Numbered from the stretch's first letter, positions 1-8,838 are shown. The stretch is DNA of 64,000 bases from Mangrovicella endophytica (GCF_002893625.1 NZ_PKMZ01000002.1:638260-702259); one strand, 5' to 3'. Made by a program: numbers and translations. Notes: generated by a model not told the origin, from the letters alone.

Positions 1-981
1 GCCAACTCCACGACTGGGTGCGGCTGCATGGATCCCGCGGGCGATGGCGCGCGCCATCACGGCCGCCGCCGCAGCTGCCATCTCGAGCCGCATAGCGGCA
101 TCGGGCGTCACGGCGCTGCTGCCGGTCGCCAGCGCGAAGACGAGGTCGCCGTCGAAGTCAGTATGGGCCGGCCACAGCGCGCGGGCAAAGCCGTCATGCG
201 CAGCGGTGGCAAGGCGCGTCGCGGCGGACTTGTCCAGGACGGCGTCTGTCGCAATGGCGGCGATGGTGGTGTTGGCACCGGACCTGGCGGAGAACTTCGT
301 GCGCGGCGTCGTGACCCCTTCCGGCATCGGCGCGGGCCAGCCGAGGCCGCCGAACTCCTCGCCGATCTCGAAAGGCGCTGCCCAGAAGCGACGGGTGGCG
401 CCGATCAGCGGTGATCCCAGCGCGTTCACCGCGACCATCGCGGCGACGGTGATGCCGTTCTCGAGCTGGACGCTCGCCGTGCCGAGACCGCCCCGCACGG
501 TCGCGGTGCTTGCGCCGAGGCCGGCGCCGACGGAGCCGAGCAGCACCGTCTCGGAGGCGTTTTCGGCTGCCGCGTATCCGAGGTCGCGATAGGGCGGATA
601 GCGGCCCCAGGCCTTGTCGCCGCCATTGGCTAGATCGAAGAGGATCGCGCCGGCCACGATCGGCACGCGAAAGCCGGCGACGGCAAAGCCCCGGTTCTGT
701 TCGCGCAGAAAGGCCTGCACGCCGGAGGCGGCATCCAGGCCGAAGGCCGACCCGCCGGACAGGACGATCGCGTCGGCCGCCTGAACCATGTTCTCAGGCG
801 CCAGGAGGTCGGTCTCGCGCGTGCCCGGCGCGCCGCCGAGCACCTTCACCCCGGCAACGGCCGGCGGGTCGCAGAGGATGACGGTGGCGCCGCTCTTCAG
901 CGTTTCGTCGCCGGCATGGCCAACCAGGAGGCCGCTGACATCGGTGAGGCTGTTGCGGGGGCCGGCGCGGAACCCACTCAC
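1..981 (-). CDS. P1 family peptidase (DmpA/L-aminopeptidase-like), C-terminus beyond window
   Basis: An N-terminal nucleophile hydrolase of the S58/DmpA family, which cleaves N-terminal residues from small peptides, amides or beta-peptides. The frame is open from a GTG at 981 to the window edge, giving 327 residues; the family is about 320-370 long, so only the tail is missing. Visible are a glycine-rich GGSAFGLDAASG segment near residue 75, GSVGAGLGAST in the middle, and NTTIAAIATDA with Asn237-Thr238. In this family the precursor cuts itself before a Ser/Thr that becomes the nucleophile, so Thr238 is the predicted catalytic residue. The GTG overlaps the TGA of the upstream binding-protein gene (GTGA, 978-981), implying translational coupling. 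The start is set by that overlap. Exact substrate unknown. Confidence 0.9.
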   Translation of the reverse strand, partial: MSGFRAGPRNSLTDVSGLLVGHAGDETLKSGATVILCDPPAVAGVKVLGGAPGTRETDLLAPENMVQAADAIVLSGGSAFGLDAASGVQAFLREQNRGFAVAGFRVPIVAGAILFDLANGGDKAWGRYPPYRDLGYAAAENASETVLLGSVGAGLGASTATVRGGLGTASVQLENGITVAAMVAVNALGSPLIGATRRFWAAPFEIGEEFGGLGWPAPMPEGVTTPRTKFSARSGANTTIAAIATDAVLDKSAATRLATAAHDGFARALWPAHTDFDGDLVFALATGSSAVTPDAAMRLEMAAAAAAVMARAIARGIHAAAPSRGVG

Positions 982-2087
982 GGCTGTACTGCGGTCTCGA
1001 CGAAGCGGCCGCCCTGCCATGTGAAGCTGCGATAGAGGTCGAGATCCGAATCGCCCTTAGCGTCGAAGCGGATGGTGCCGAGCGCGGTCGTGAAGGCGGT
1101 CTGGTTCAAGACATCCGCAATAGCCTTGCCGCCGGCGGCCGCTTGCCGGGCTGCCGCAACGGCGATCTCCACCGCGGCATAGGCTGGCCCTTCATAGCCC
1201 TGCGGCGGGGCTGCCGATCCGCCTTCGACAAGGGTGGGGAACTCCGTCTGAGGCCCGATGGCGATGATCCCCTCCGGCAGCGGCGTGTCGGCGCTGGATT
1301 CGTCGAGCAGCGATTCGCCGCCGACGATCTCGGCGGTAAGGCCCGAGGCGGCAGCATCGCGGGCAATCACCGCGATGTCCGGCCGGTCGCCGGCGATGAA
1401 GAAACGCGTCACGCCGGTCTTCTGCAGGCGGCGGGCGAGGCCGAACTGCTTTTCTTCCGCCGGACGGTAGTTGTCGAGCGTCGAAGGCTTCATGCCCTCG
1501 GCTTCGAGGCGGCTGCGCACGGCATCCGCGAGGCCGCGGCCGTAGATCGAGCCATCCTCGACAATACCGAAGGGCAGGTCGCGCCAGCGGGCGATCAGGA
1601 CGGCAGCGATGGCGCTCGCCTCCGCATCCGATCGTGGTGCGATGCGCCAGACGAGGGCGCCTGATTTGGCGCGCTTGTCGGTGATGCGGTTGGCGCGAAC
1701 GCCGACGACGATCGCCGGAATCCCGGCCTCTCGCAGGATGGGCAGGGCGGTCTCCAGCGCTTCCGTGCAGAGGAAGCCGACCGCGGCGGTGACCTTCGCC
1801 TCCACCATGCTGCGAGCGGCGCGTTCCCCGCCGTCGGGCGTGCACTCGGTATCCGCCGCAACCGTTTCGACGGCGCCGCCATCCTGCGAGAGCCGCCGCG
1901 CCGCCGCCTCGGCACCGGCTCGCACTTGCTCGCCGAGGATGGCGGACGTGCCGCTGAGCGGGGCGGCGACGCCGATCCGGACCGGACCTTCCGACTGCGC
2001 AGCGGCAACGCCCGGCATCAGCGCCAGCGAGACGAGTACGATCGAAGCAGCGATGCGAGACCGGGAAGCGGTGCGGCAAAGATCCAT
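978..2087 (-). CDS. Periplasmic substrate-binding protein, branched-chain amino acid (LivJ/peripla_BP_6) type
   Basis: A 369-residue ABC-type periplasmic binding protein. The N-terminus has basic residues, a hydrophobic core and an AAAQ-type cleavage site near residue 30, followed by VRIGVAAPLSG, the usual first strand of this fold. No membrane or ATPase components lie next to it, so its transporter must be elsewhere or it has a sensory role. It is followed with a 4-bp overlap by the P1 peptidase, which suggests coupled peptide or amino-acid use. The open frame extends upstream to 2264, but the ATG at 2087 gives a sensible signal peptide and was chosen; no strong ribosome binding site precedes it. 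Ligand not predictable. Confidence 0.8.
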   Translation of the reverse strand: MDLCRTASRSRIAASIVLVSLALMPGVAAAQSEGPVRIGVAAPLSGTSAILGEQVRAGAEAAARRLSQDGGAVETVAADTECTPDGGERAARSMVEAKVTAAVGFLCTEALETALPILREAGIPAIVVGVRANRITDKRAKSGALVWRIAPRSDAEASAIAAVLIARWRDLPFGIVEDGSIYGRGLADAVRSRLEAEGMKPSTLDNYRPAEEKQFGLARRLQKTGVTRFFIAGDRPDIAVIARDAAASGLTAEIVGGESLLDESSADTPLPEGIIAIGPQTEFPTLVEGGSAAPPQGYEGPAYAAVEIAVAAARQAAAGGKAIADVLNQTAFTTALGTIRFDAKGDSDLDLYRSFTWQGGRFVETAVQP

Positions 2088-2477
2088 GACGGTGGTTCTA
2101 ACCGGGCGCCGCACGATTTTCGAGCCGTTCGTGGCCAGATCAGGCCCCCAGTGCACGCTCGCCCAGAGGATCGATGCACCGCTACCGGCTCGAGCATTGG
2201 AAGCCGTCTTCCGCTGCGTTGCCGCGATGCGGATGCGGCAGACGGGAAATGCGAGTCCTTTCAAGATCTCACGCGGACATGCTGAGAGACCGAATCGCCG
2301 TGGTCAGATCTTGAATCAACGTGCTGCGCTATCCGCCTGTCGATCCTGCCGCGCGCCGCGCCGAGCAATGCTGATGCCCTTTGTAGAGCAGGGCGCGGCG
2401 TTGCCCTCGTGCTCACCTCGCGCGACGTTGTGCACCGCCCTATATGGTCGACCGGGGAGTGCAGTCCGGAGACCCTC
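2088..2477. other. Intergenic divergent promoter region
   Basis: About 390 bases between the leftward binding-protein gene and the rightward flavin reductase. It should hold both promoters. A TATATGG string at about 2440 could be a -10 element for the flavin reductase. Open frames crossing it are shadows and I see no RNA gene or repeat. Confidence 0.4.
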
Positions 2478-2972
2478 TTGCTGAAGACGTCGACCATCGA
2501 ACGCACGGCATTTCGCGAAGCCATGAGCCGCTTTGCCGCCGCGGTGCATCTGGTGACCAGCGACGGTCCGGCAGGACGGCGCGGCGTCACCGTGTCGGCC
2601 GCCTGTTCGGTATCGGACGATCCGGCGACGGTGCTCGTCTGTCTCAACCGGTCGAGCGCGCTGAACGTGCGCTTTGAGCAGAACGGCAATTTTGCGCTCA
2701 ACGTGCTCGGTGAATCGAATGAGTCCGTCGCGCGGGCCTTTTCGGGAGAGGGCGACCTGTCGCCGGAGGAGCGATTCGCCTCGGCGGAATTCATCACGCT
2801 GGAGACCGGCGCGCCGGTGCTCGCCGATGCGCTGGTGTCGCTCGATTGCCGGCTGGTCGAGACGCTGATCGTCGCGACGCACCGGGTGATGATCGGCGAG
2901 GTGGTGGCGCTCCGCATGGGCAAGCCGGACCCGGCGCTGGTCTATCTCGACCGCGGCTATCACAGCCTTTGA
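2478..2972 (+). CDS. Flavin reductase family protein (HpaC-like)
   Basis: A 164-residue protein of the FMN-binding split-barrel flavin reductase family, which reduces FMN or FAD with NAD(P)H, often for a two-component monooxygenase. FREAMSRFAAAVHLVTSDG, GVTVSAACSVSDDPATVLV and a late GEVVALRMG strand are typical. The open frame runs from 2409, but a GGAG at 2468-2471 sits 6 bases before TTG 2478, and the homologous region starts just after, so TTG 2478 is preferred. No oxygenase gene is adjacent, so the partner is unknown. It is separated by 130 bases from the XdhC operon and may not be co-transcribed with it. Confidence 0.8.
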   Translation: MLKTSTIERTAFREAMSRFAAAVHLVTSDGPAGRRGVTVSAACSVSDDPATVLVCLNRSSALNVRFEQNGNFALNVLGESNESVARAFSGEGDLSPEERFASAEFITLETGAPVLADALVSLDCRLVETLIVATHRVMIGEVVALRMGKPDPALVYLDRGYHSL

Positions 2973-3102
2973 GGCGGCACTGCATGCGGCCGCGGGATGA
3001 AGTGAGTCTTGTCGGGAAGCGGTTTCGGTGGGGCTCCAAGGCGTCGTCGACGCGCTCCGCATCGCCTGCATCGGTCTCGATCATTCTGAAGGGGCGTGAA
3101 CC

Positions 3103-3432
3103 ATGAGTGAGGCAAGCGTAGTGCCAGACGTGCTGGCGACGGCGGAGCGCTGGAGCGGCGAGGGGCGCAGACTCGCGCTCGCGACCGTCGTCGAGACTTG
3201 GGGTTCGGCCCCGCGACCGGCCGGCAGCCATCTCGTCATCGACGCTGACGGCAACTTTGAGGGCTCCGTCTCCGGCGGCTGCGTCGAAGGCGCCGTCGTG
3301 TCCGAAGCACTCGACGTCATCGAAGCCGGTGCGCCGAAGCTGCTGGAGTTCGGCGTTGCCGACGAAACGGCCTGGCGGGTCGGCCTGTCATGCGGCGGAC
3401 GTATCCGCGTCTATGTGGAGAGGCTCGGCTGA
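3103..3432 (+). CDS. XdhC/CoxI N-terminal domain protein
   Basis: A 109-residue protein matching the N-terminal half of XdhC/CoxI-type maturation factors, which handle the molybdenum cofactor and deliver the sulfurated form to xanthine dehydrogenase-type hydroxylases. Recognisable are ATVVETWGSAPRPAG and the conserved GSVSGGCVEGAVVSEA with the Cys thought to contact the cofactor. It lacks the C-terminal Rossmann domain, which is supplied by the next gene. ATG 3103 is preceded by GAAGGGG. The stop overlaps the next start (TGATG, 3430-3434). First gene of a three-gene operon. Confidence 0.85.
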   Translation: MSEASVVPDVLATAERWSGEGRRLALATVVETWGSAPRPAGSHLVIDADGNFEGSVSGGCVEGAVVSEALDVIEAGAPKLLEFGVADETAWRVGLSCGGRIRVYVERLG

Positions 3433-4148
3433 TGGAGCGCCATCTCCTCTCAAGCCTGAATGCCGAGCGTGCGGCGCGCCGCGCTGTTGCGGTCGTCACC
3501 GATCTCGGCAGCGGCGAGTCGCGCCTGGTGCGCGAAAGGGAGGTTGACTTGGACCCGCTGTCATCGGACGTCCTGAAGGCAATCCGCAGCGGCAAGTCCG
3601 CGCTCGTGCGGGCGGATGAACGCGAAGCCTTCGTGAACGCCTATCTGCCGCCAGCCCGCATCGTCGTGATCGGCGCCGTGCATATCAGCCAAGCGCTGGC
3701 GCCGATGGCGGCGATCGCCGGCTTCGACGTCGAGATCATCGATCCCCGCACCGCCTTTGCGACGCCGGAGCGCTTCCCGAATGTTGCACTCCATGCGGAG
3801 TGGCCGCAGGACATCCTGGCGCAGCGGCCGCTCGATCCCTACACAGCGCTCGTCGCCATCACTCACGATCCCAAGATCGACGACATGCCGCTGATCGCGT
3901 CGCTGCAGGCGGGGTGCTTCTACGTGGGTGCGCTCGGCAGCCGGAAGACACATGGCCGCCGCGTGGAGCGGCTGGAGGCCGCCGGGCTGACGGCGGACGA
4001 GATCGGCCGGATCGAAGCGCCGATCGGTGCGGATATCGGCGCATCGACCCCCGGCGAGATCGCGGTGGCGATCCTCGCCTCGGTCATCGCCGCCTTCCGC
4101 AAACGCAGCATGCGAGCGGAGATCGCTGCGGCTGCAACTGTCGCATGA
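3432..4148 (+). CDS. XdhC family protein, Rossmann (XdhC_C) domain
   Basis: A 238-residue companion to the preceding protein. After a short N-terminal part it carries the XdhC_C Rossmann-like fold: ARIVVIGAVHISQALAPMA, then FDVEIIDPRTAFATPERF, ALVAITHDPKIDD and GALGSRKTHGRR, all typical of the family. It is predicted to work with the 109-residue protein in maturing a molybdenum-containing hydroxylase in the cytoplasm. ATG 3432 overlaps the previous TGA, and its own TGA overlaps the next ATG (ATGA, 4145-4148). Splitting XdhC into two genes is common in alphaproteobacteria; the absence of hydroxylase genes nearby is the odd part. Confidence 0.85.
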   Translation: MERHLLSSLNAERAARRAVAVVTDLGSGESRLVREREVDLDPLSSDVLKAIRSGKSALVRADEREAFVNAYLPPARIVVIGAVHISQALAPMAAIAGFDVEIIDPRTAFATPERFPNVALHAEWPQDILAQRPLDPYTALVAITHDPKIDDMPLIASLQAGCFYVGALGSRKTHGRRVERLEAAGLTADEIGRIEAPIGADIGASTPGEIAVAILASVIAAFRKRSMRAEIAAAATVA

Positions 4149-5752
4149 GGTTCGGAGCTGTCCCGCTGGCGGAGGCCGAGGGCGCCATTCTCGCGCATGC
4201 GATCGTGCTCGAAGGGCGACGGCTGCGGAAAGGAACGCTGCTGCGTTCGGATGACCTTGCGGCTCTGCGGAGCGCGGGCGTCGAGACCGTCATCGCAGCC
4301 CAGCTCGACCCAGGCGATTTCGGCGAGGACGAGGCCGCGCATCGGCTTGGTGCGGCGCTCGAAGGCGATCACGTCGTCGTCGGTCCGGCCTCGACGGGAC
4401 GGGTCAACCTTTTTGCGGCCGCCGCGGGCCTGCTGGTGCCGGACCGCGCGGTCGTCGACGCCCTGAACGAAATCGATCCCGGCATCACCTTGGCGACCCT
4501 GGCGGAGTGGGCGCCGGTGGAGGCGGGTCGCATGGTCGCGACGGTGAAGATCATCCCGCTTGCCGTGCCGGGCACCGCAGTCGAACGGGCGGTGCAGCTT
4601 CTCGCCACGCAGCCGGCCTTCCACGTCGCGCCCTTCCGGCCGCGGCGGGTCCGGCTGATCCAGACCGAGCTCCCGGGCGTGAAGGAAAGCGTTCTCGACA
4701 AGACGCGCCGCGTGCTGGCGCAGCGCCTGGCCGCGTCCCACTCCGCCATCACCACCGAGATGCGGGTGCCGCACGACACGGCCGCACTGGCCGATGTGCT
4801 GTCGGAGCCAACCGACGCCGAACTGAGTGTCGTGTTCGGAGCTTCCGCGGTGATCGATCGGGGCGATGTCATTCCGGCGGCGATCGTTGCGGCGGGCGGC
4901 ACTGTCGACCAACTCGGCATGCCCGTCGATCCCGGCAATCTCCTCTGCCTCGGTCGCCTCGGAGGGCTGCCGGTGCTGGGTGCGCCGGGCTGCGCCCGAA
5001 GCCCCAAGGAGAATGGATTCGACTGGGTTCTGAATCGCTTGCTGGCCGACCTTCCCATCTCGGGCGAAGCCATCCGCCGCATGGGCGTCGGCGGATTGCT
5101 GATGGAGATCGCCTCTCGGCCGCAGCCGCGCGAAGCCGAGAGCGCAGAGATGCGGCCGCGCGTCGACGTCGTCGTCCTCGCGGCGGGACGCTCCAGCCGG
5201 ATGCGTGGGCCAAACAAGCTGCTGGCGCGTTTCGACGGCGTGCCGCTGGTCCGGCGCAGCGTCCTGGCGGCGCTGGAGAGCAGTGCCGGGCGCGTCCATG
5301 TGGTCGTCGGGCATCAGAAGGACGAGATCGTTGCCGCGCTCGGCGGCCTCGACGTCGAGCTGATCGACAACCAGAGCTTTGCCGACGGCTTGTCGACCTC
5401 GCTGATCGCGGGCTTCCGCGCGGCCGCGGACGATGCGGACGGGGTTCTGGTGATGCTGGCCGACCAGCCGCTGATCACGGCGGACGATCTCGATCGCCTG
5501 ATCGACCTCTTCGAACCCTCGGGCGAAGGCTCAATCGTCCTTGCAGCCGATGGCGGTAAAAGGGCCAATCCAGTGATCCTTTCAGCTTCTTTCCTTGGCG
5601 AGATCGCCGGATTGTCCGGTGACGTCGGCGCACGCGGCATCGTTGCAGCCAATCCGGATGCCGTTCGCGTGGTGGAGCTCGGCCGCGCCGCCAGCCTCGA
5701 CGTCGACACGCCGGAGCTGCTTGCCGAAGCGGGCGGCGTCATCTGGGGCTGA
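4145..5752 (+). CDS. Molybdopterin-binding / MobA-like nucleotidyltransferase fusion
   Basis: A 535-residue two-domain protein. Residues about 1-340 resemble a MoeA/MogA-type molybdopterin-binding region, including VVFGASAVIDRGDVIPAAI and PVDPGNLLCLG. Residues about 342-535 form a MobA/MocA-like nucleotidyltransferase with VVLAAGRSSRMRGPNKLL (nucleotide-binding signature), VMLADQPLI (metal-binding Asp region) and a C-terminal DVDTPELL. Known relatives attach CMP or GMP to molybdopterin; placed after two XdhC genes, it most likely makes the cytosine dinucleotide form used by xanthine dehydrogenase-type enzymes (inference). ATG 4145 overlaps the previous stop. The frame is open further upstream, but that part only overlaps the XdhC gene. 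Confidence 0.85.
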   Translation: MRFGAVPLAEAEGAILAHAIVLEGRRLRKGTLLRSDDLAALRSAGVETVIAAQLDPGDFGEDEAAHRLGAALEGDHVVVGPASTGRVNLFAAAAGLLVPDRAVVDALNEIDPGITLATLAEWAPVEAGRMVATVKIIPLAVPGTAVERAVQLLATQPAFHVAPFRPRRVRLIQTELPGVKESVLDKTRRVLAQRLAASHSAITTEMRVPHDTAALADVLSEPTDAELSVVFGASAVIDRGDVIPAAIVAAGGTVDQLGMPVDPGNLLCLGRLGGLPVLGAPGCARSPKENGFDWVLNRLLADLPISGEAIRRMGVGGLLMEIASRPQPREAESAEMRPRVDVVVLAAGRSSRMRGPNKLLARFDGVPLVRRSVLAALESSAGRVHVVVGHQKDEIVAALGGLDVELIDNQSFADGLSTSLIAGFRAAADDADGVLVMLADQPLITADDLDRLIDLFEPSGEGSIVLAADGGKRANPVILSASFLGEIAGLSGDVGARGIVAANPDAVRVVELGRAASLDVDTPELLAEAGGVIWG

Positions 5753-5770
5753 AGCGCTCTCCGCTTCAGC
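5748..5770 (+). terminator. Hairpin at the end of the XdhC/nucleotidyltransferase operon
   Basis: A 9-bp perfect stem (GCTGAAGCG / CGCTTCAGC) with a 5-base loop that includes the stop codon of the upstream gene. There is no strong T-run after it, so it may slow or end transcription only partly. Confidence 0.5.
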
Positions 5771-5870
5771 CAAGCCACTTTATCCTCGGGAGGAACTTAA
5801 GCCCCTATCTTGCCAAGCGAGCCTTGCCCGACGTAGCGTAATGCAACCTTAAATTGTGGAGGTGATGATT

Positions 5871-6653
5871 ATGCTGCAGGTCAACGGTGACACGTTGCGG
5901 GCGATCGCGCCCCGCTTCAGCGGCGATAAGGCAAGGGAACAGGCTCGCATTATCAATGCCATTGAGGGTGAACTTTCCGCAGTCCTCAGTCGCTATACGA
6001 TCGATACGCCGCTGCGCATCGCCCACTTCCTGGCGCAGATCATCCACGAATCCGCGGGGCTGCGCACGACGGAGGAGTTCGCCTCGGGTGCCGCCTACGA
6101 GGGGCGCAAGGATCTCGGCAACACGGAGCCCGGCGACGGTCGCCGCTTCAAGGGGCGCGGGCTGATCCAGCTGACGGGCCGCGACAATTATGCGCGGATG
6201 GCGAATATCCTCAGCCTACCGCTTCTGGAACAGCCGGACCTCGCGGCCGTGCCCCTGAAGTCGCTCGTAATCGCCTGCGAATACTGGCAGTCGCGCAGGA
6301 TCAACGAACCAGCGGATGAGGATGATCTCATCAAGGTGACGAAGAGGGTCAATGGCGGCCTGATAGGTCTGGAGGATCGGCGCGCATACCTGAAGCGCGC
6401 GAAGACGGTACTGGCCGATCTGGCGGCAGGCGATCTTCCCGTTTCGGCTGGACGGCCGGTGCTGCGGCGGGGATCAGAGGGATCGGCGGTGGCGGAACTC
6501 CAGACCTTCCTGCGCCGCGCCGGTATCCCCGTTGCGATCGATGGCGAGTTTGGTCCAGCCACTGCATTGGCTGTCGTGACGTTCCAGGCGCGCGCCGGTC
6601 TCCTGGCTGACGGCGTCGTCGGACCGCAGACATGGCAGGCGCTTGGTGCCTGA
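5871..6653 (+). CDS. GH19 chitinase/lysozyme with C-terminal peptidoglycan-binding domain
   Basis: A 260-residue cell-wall hydrolase. The N-terminal domain (about 1-180) is glycoside hydrolase family 19: FLAQIIHESAGLRTTEE carries the catalytic Glu, followed by RRFKGRGLIQLTGRDNYARM and VTKRVNGG, as in phage-type endolysins and bacterial GH19 enzymes. Residues about 195-260 form a PG_binding_1 domain (LRRGSEGSAVAELQ, DGEFGPATALAVVTFQ, VVGPQTWQAL). No signal peptide is evident. The open frame begins at GTG 5856, but GGAGGT at 5858-5863 is correctly spaced only for ATG 5871. No holin, capsid or integrase gene is near, so it looks like a domesticated or lone endolysin. Confidence 0.85.
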   Translation: MLQVNGDTLRAIAPRFSGDKAREQARIINAIEGELSAVLSRYTIDTPLRIAHFLAQIIHESAGLRTTEEFASGAAYEGRKDLGNTEPGDGRRFKGRGLIQLTGRDNYARMANILSLPLLEQPDLAAVPLKSLVIACEYWQSRRINEPADEDDLIKVTKRVNGGLIGLEDRRAYLKRAKTVLADLAAGDLPVSAGRPVLRRGSEGSAVAELQTFLRRAGIPVAIDGEFGPATALAVVTFQARAGLLADGVVGPQTWQALGA

Positions 6654-6740
6654 CAGCGCTTCATCATCTATGACTTCTAGGATGCAGATGATCGTGCTGC
6701 CTATGCGGTGTGCGACAATCGCGCGCGGCGGCGATTGGTG

Positions 6741-6757
6741 TTAGTGCCTCGTTAACC
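6741..6757 (+). promoter_or_regulatory. Possible CtrA-type site upstream of usg
   Basis: TTAG-N7-TTAACC, close to the alphaproteobacterial CtrA consensus TTAA-N7-TTAA with the frequent TTAACC half-site, 66 bases before the usg start. One base differs from the consensus and such sites arise by chance, so this is suggestive only. Confidence 0.3.
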
Positions 6758-6822
6758 AACCGGGCGCACGCTCCTCATTGCCGGCAAGCCTTCCCGGCCG
6801 GCGAGGCGACGGAGCGTTGTCG

Positions 6823-7104
6823 ATGCAGAGGCGTGAGGCAGATCCCGACTTCGAATTGCGGCTGGCCGGCTACGGCATTACCACCGCGGAAATCCTCTAT
6901 CGCATGCCGGATCATCCTGGCCTGCTGCAGACCTTCTCCTGGCAGTTCAACGACATCGCACCGGATTATCCGCGGCTGAAACGCTTCCTCGACCACTGGG
7001 AGCGCGAGATCGAAGGGATTATCCATTCGGTGCGGGTGATGCATTCGGGGCTTCTGACGCCCCGCGAGGTGCGCATCGTGCGCGACGCGGGCAAGCTGCA
7101 CTGA
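6823..7104 (+). CDS. usg: Usg family protein
   Basis: A 93-residue protein of the alphaproteobacterial Usg family, first named from a small gene near the Caulobacter trp genes; function unknown. The family signature is clear: ELRLAGYGITTAEILYRMPDH, then LLQTFSWQFNDIAPDYPRL, SVRVMH and a C-terminal VRIVRDAGKLH. The open frame starts at 6778, but ATG 6823 places the start just before the conserved part and has a GGAG about 8 bases upstream. No trp gene is nearby. A possible CtrA-like site lies 66 bases upstream. Confidence 0.85.
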   Translation: MQRREADPDFELRLAGYGITTAEILYRMPDHPGLLQTFSWQFNDIAPDYPRLKRFLDHWEREIEGIIHSVRVMHSGLLTPREVRIVRDAGKLH

Positions 7105-7223
7105 GGCCTACGCCGGCTGGAGATCGACTCCTGCCCGGCGCAGTCTTTCCGGAGCAGCAACAGTGAGTTCCGGCCGTCAGCTCCAGTGCCGGAGCAGCCG
7201 TCTGCGCGCGGCCGCGATGCGGC

Positions 7224-7988
7224 TCAGATCAGCTTCAGGCCCTTGAGGCTGGCATGGCCGCTGCGCCCGACGATGATGTGGTCGTGAAGTGCAATGCCGA
7301 GCGGCCGCGCCGTCTCGGCGATGGTACGCGTCATGTCGATGTCGGCGCGCGACGGCGTCGGATCACCCGACGGGTGATTGTGGACGAGGATGACCGCCGT
7401 CGCCGAGAGCTCCAGCGCGCGGCGCACCACCTCGCGCGGGTAGACCGGCGTGTGGTCGACGGTGCCTGTCTGCTGCACTTCGTCGGCGATCAGCGCATTC
7501 TTCTTGTCGAGGAAGAGGATGCGGAACTGCTCGCGCGTCTCGTGCGCCATCGCCGCCTTGCAGTAGTCGAGCACCGCAGCCCATGACGACAGCACCTCGC
7601 GTTGGCGAACCGCCGAGCGCATCGCCCGCTGGTTCAGCGCCGCGATGACGGCGAGATCGGTCGCAACCGCGTCTTTGACGCCAGGCACCTCGGTCAGGCG
7701 CCGCGGCGGGGCGTTCAGCACCTCCGACAGCGAGCCGAAGCGGGCAATCAGGGCCTTGGCGATGGGCTTGACGTCGCGCCGCGGGATGGACCGGAACAGC
7801 ACCAGCTCCAGAAGCTCGTAGTCGGCGAGCGCCGTCGCGCCGGACTCCTGGAATCGCTCGCGCAGTCTTTCGCGATGGCCGTCGTGGTGCTTGCCGGTCG
7901 CTGCGGATCGAGTCTCCCGTTGAAGCGCGTCCGCCGGAGCCTCGTCGAGGCCGTCGTCTTCGGCTCGATCGTACTCCTGCGGCGCCAT
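7224..7988 (-). CDS. radC: RadC family (JAMM/MPN domain) protein
   Basis: A 254-residue RadC protein. The N-terminal region (about 40-120) has helix-hairpin-helix-like sequence ([33 protein letters not shown], split here as two motifs). The C-terminal JAMM/MPN+ domain contains [14 protein letters not shown] with the zinc-binding His-x-His and Asp residues. Despite its name, the family has no proven role in radiation resistance; a DNA-related or natural-transformation role has been proposed. The ATG at 7988 was chosen because the longer open frame (to 8099) overlaps map, which ends at 7999; the resulting gap is 10 bases, so the two are probably one transcript. Confidence 0.85.
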   Translation of the reverse strand: MAPQEYDRAEDDGLDEAPADALQRETRSAATGKHHDGHRERLRERFQESGATALADYELLELVLFRSIPRRDVKPIAKALIARFGSLSEVLNAPPRRLTEVPGVKDAVATDLAVIAALNQRAMRSAVRQREVLSSWAAVLDYCKAAMAHETREQFRILFLDKKNALIADEVQQTGTVDHTPVYPREVVRRALELSATAVILVHNHPSGDPTPSRADIDMTRTIAETARPLGIALHDHIIVGRSGHASLKGLKLI

Positions 7989-7998
7989 CGACGTGCCG

Positions 7999-8838
7999 TC
8001 AGGCCGAAAGGTCGAGGGAGAGGCCCGGCGTCTCGAACCCGCCTGGCGAGCGGGTGAACACCTCGACGCCATTCTCGGTGACGCCAACGGTATGCTCATA
8101 CTGCGCCGACAGGCTGCGGTCGCGTGTGACGGCGGTCCACCCGTCGCCGAGGAGCTTCACATGCGGCCGACCGAGATTGATCATCGGCTCGATGGTGAAG
8201 ATCATGCCCGGGCGCATCTCGGCGCCTTCGCCATACCGGCCGTAATGCAGGATGTTCGGCGCGTCGTGGAAGAGCTTGCCGACGCCATGGCCGCAGAAGT
8301 CACGCACCACCGAGCAACGCTCGCCCTCTGCATAGGCCTGGATGGCGGCCCCGATGTCGCCGACGTGCTTGCCCGGCTTGACCTCCTCGATGCCGAGGAG
8401 GAGCGAGCGGTAGGTGACCTCGCAGAGACGTTCGGCCGCCCGCTTGACGTTGCCGACGAGGTACATGCGCGAGGCGTCGCCATGGAAACCGTCGACGATC
8501 AGCGTGACATCGATATTGACGATGTCGCCGTCTCTCAGCGGCTTGTCGTTCGGGATGCCGTGGCAGACGACGTGGTTGATCGAGGTGCAGACGCTCTTGG
8601 TATAGCCGCGGTAGTTCAGCGTCGCCGAGACGGCGCCGTTGGCCAGCGCGAATTCGGTGACGGCCCGATCGATCGCATCGGTGGTCACGCCCGGCTGGAT
8701 CATCGGCACGAGGCTATCGAGGCAGCGTGCCGTCAGCTGGCAGACATGGCGCATCGCCGCGAAGGCCGCGGCGTCATAGAGGCGGATGGCGCCGGTGTTG
8801 TGCGTCGGATTGGCTTCGGCGGCGAGATAGGTGGTCAT
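7999..8838 (-). CDS. map: Methionine aminopeptidase, type I
   Basis: A 279-residue type I methionine aminopeptidase, which removes initiator Met from nascent proteins in the cytoplasm. The five metal ligands of the pita-bread fold are visible: two Asp in [16 protein letters not shown], His in [11 protein letters not shown], Glu in FTIEPM and Glu in [13 protein letters not shown] and the [15 protein letters not shown] end are classic. ATG 8838 begins MTTYLA. The order map-radC is conserved in related alphaproteobacteria. The 150 bases upstream, to phaC, should contain the promoter. Confidence 0.95.
   Translation of the reverse strand: MTTYLAAEANPTHNTGAIRLYDAAAFAAMRHVCQLTARCLDSLVPMIQPGVTTDAIDRAVTEFALANGAVSATLNYRGYTKSVCTSINHVVCHGIPNDKPLRDGDIVNIDVTLIVDGFHGDASRMYLVGNVKRAAERLCEVTYRSLLLGIEEVKPGKHVGDIGAAIQAYAEGERCSVVRDFCGHGVGKLFHDAPNILHYGRYGEGAEMRPGMIFTIEPMINLGRPHVKLLGDGWTAVTRDRSLSAQYEHTVGVTENGVEVFTRSPGGFETPGLSLDLSA

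Noticed and set aside
3920..5314. 464-codon minus-strand frame over the XdhC/nucleotidyltransferase operon
   Set aside because: His/Asp/Arg-rich shadow; the plus-strand genes overlap and are clearly conserved.
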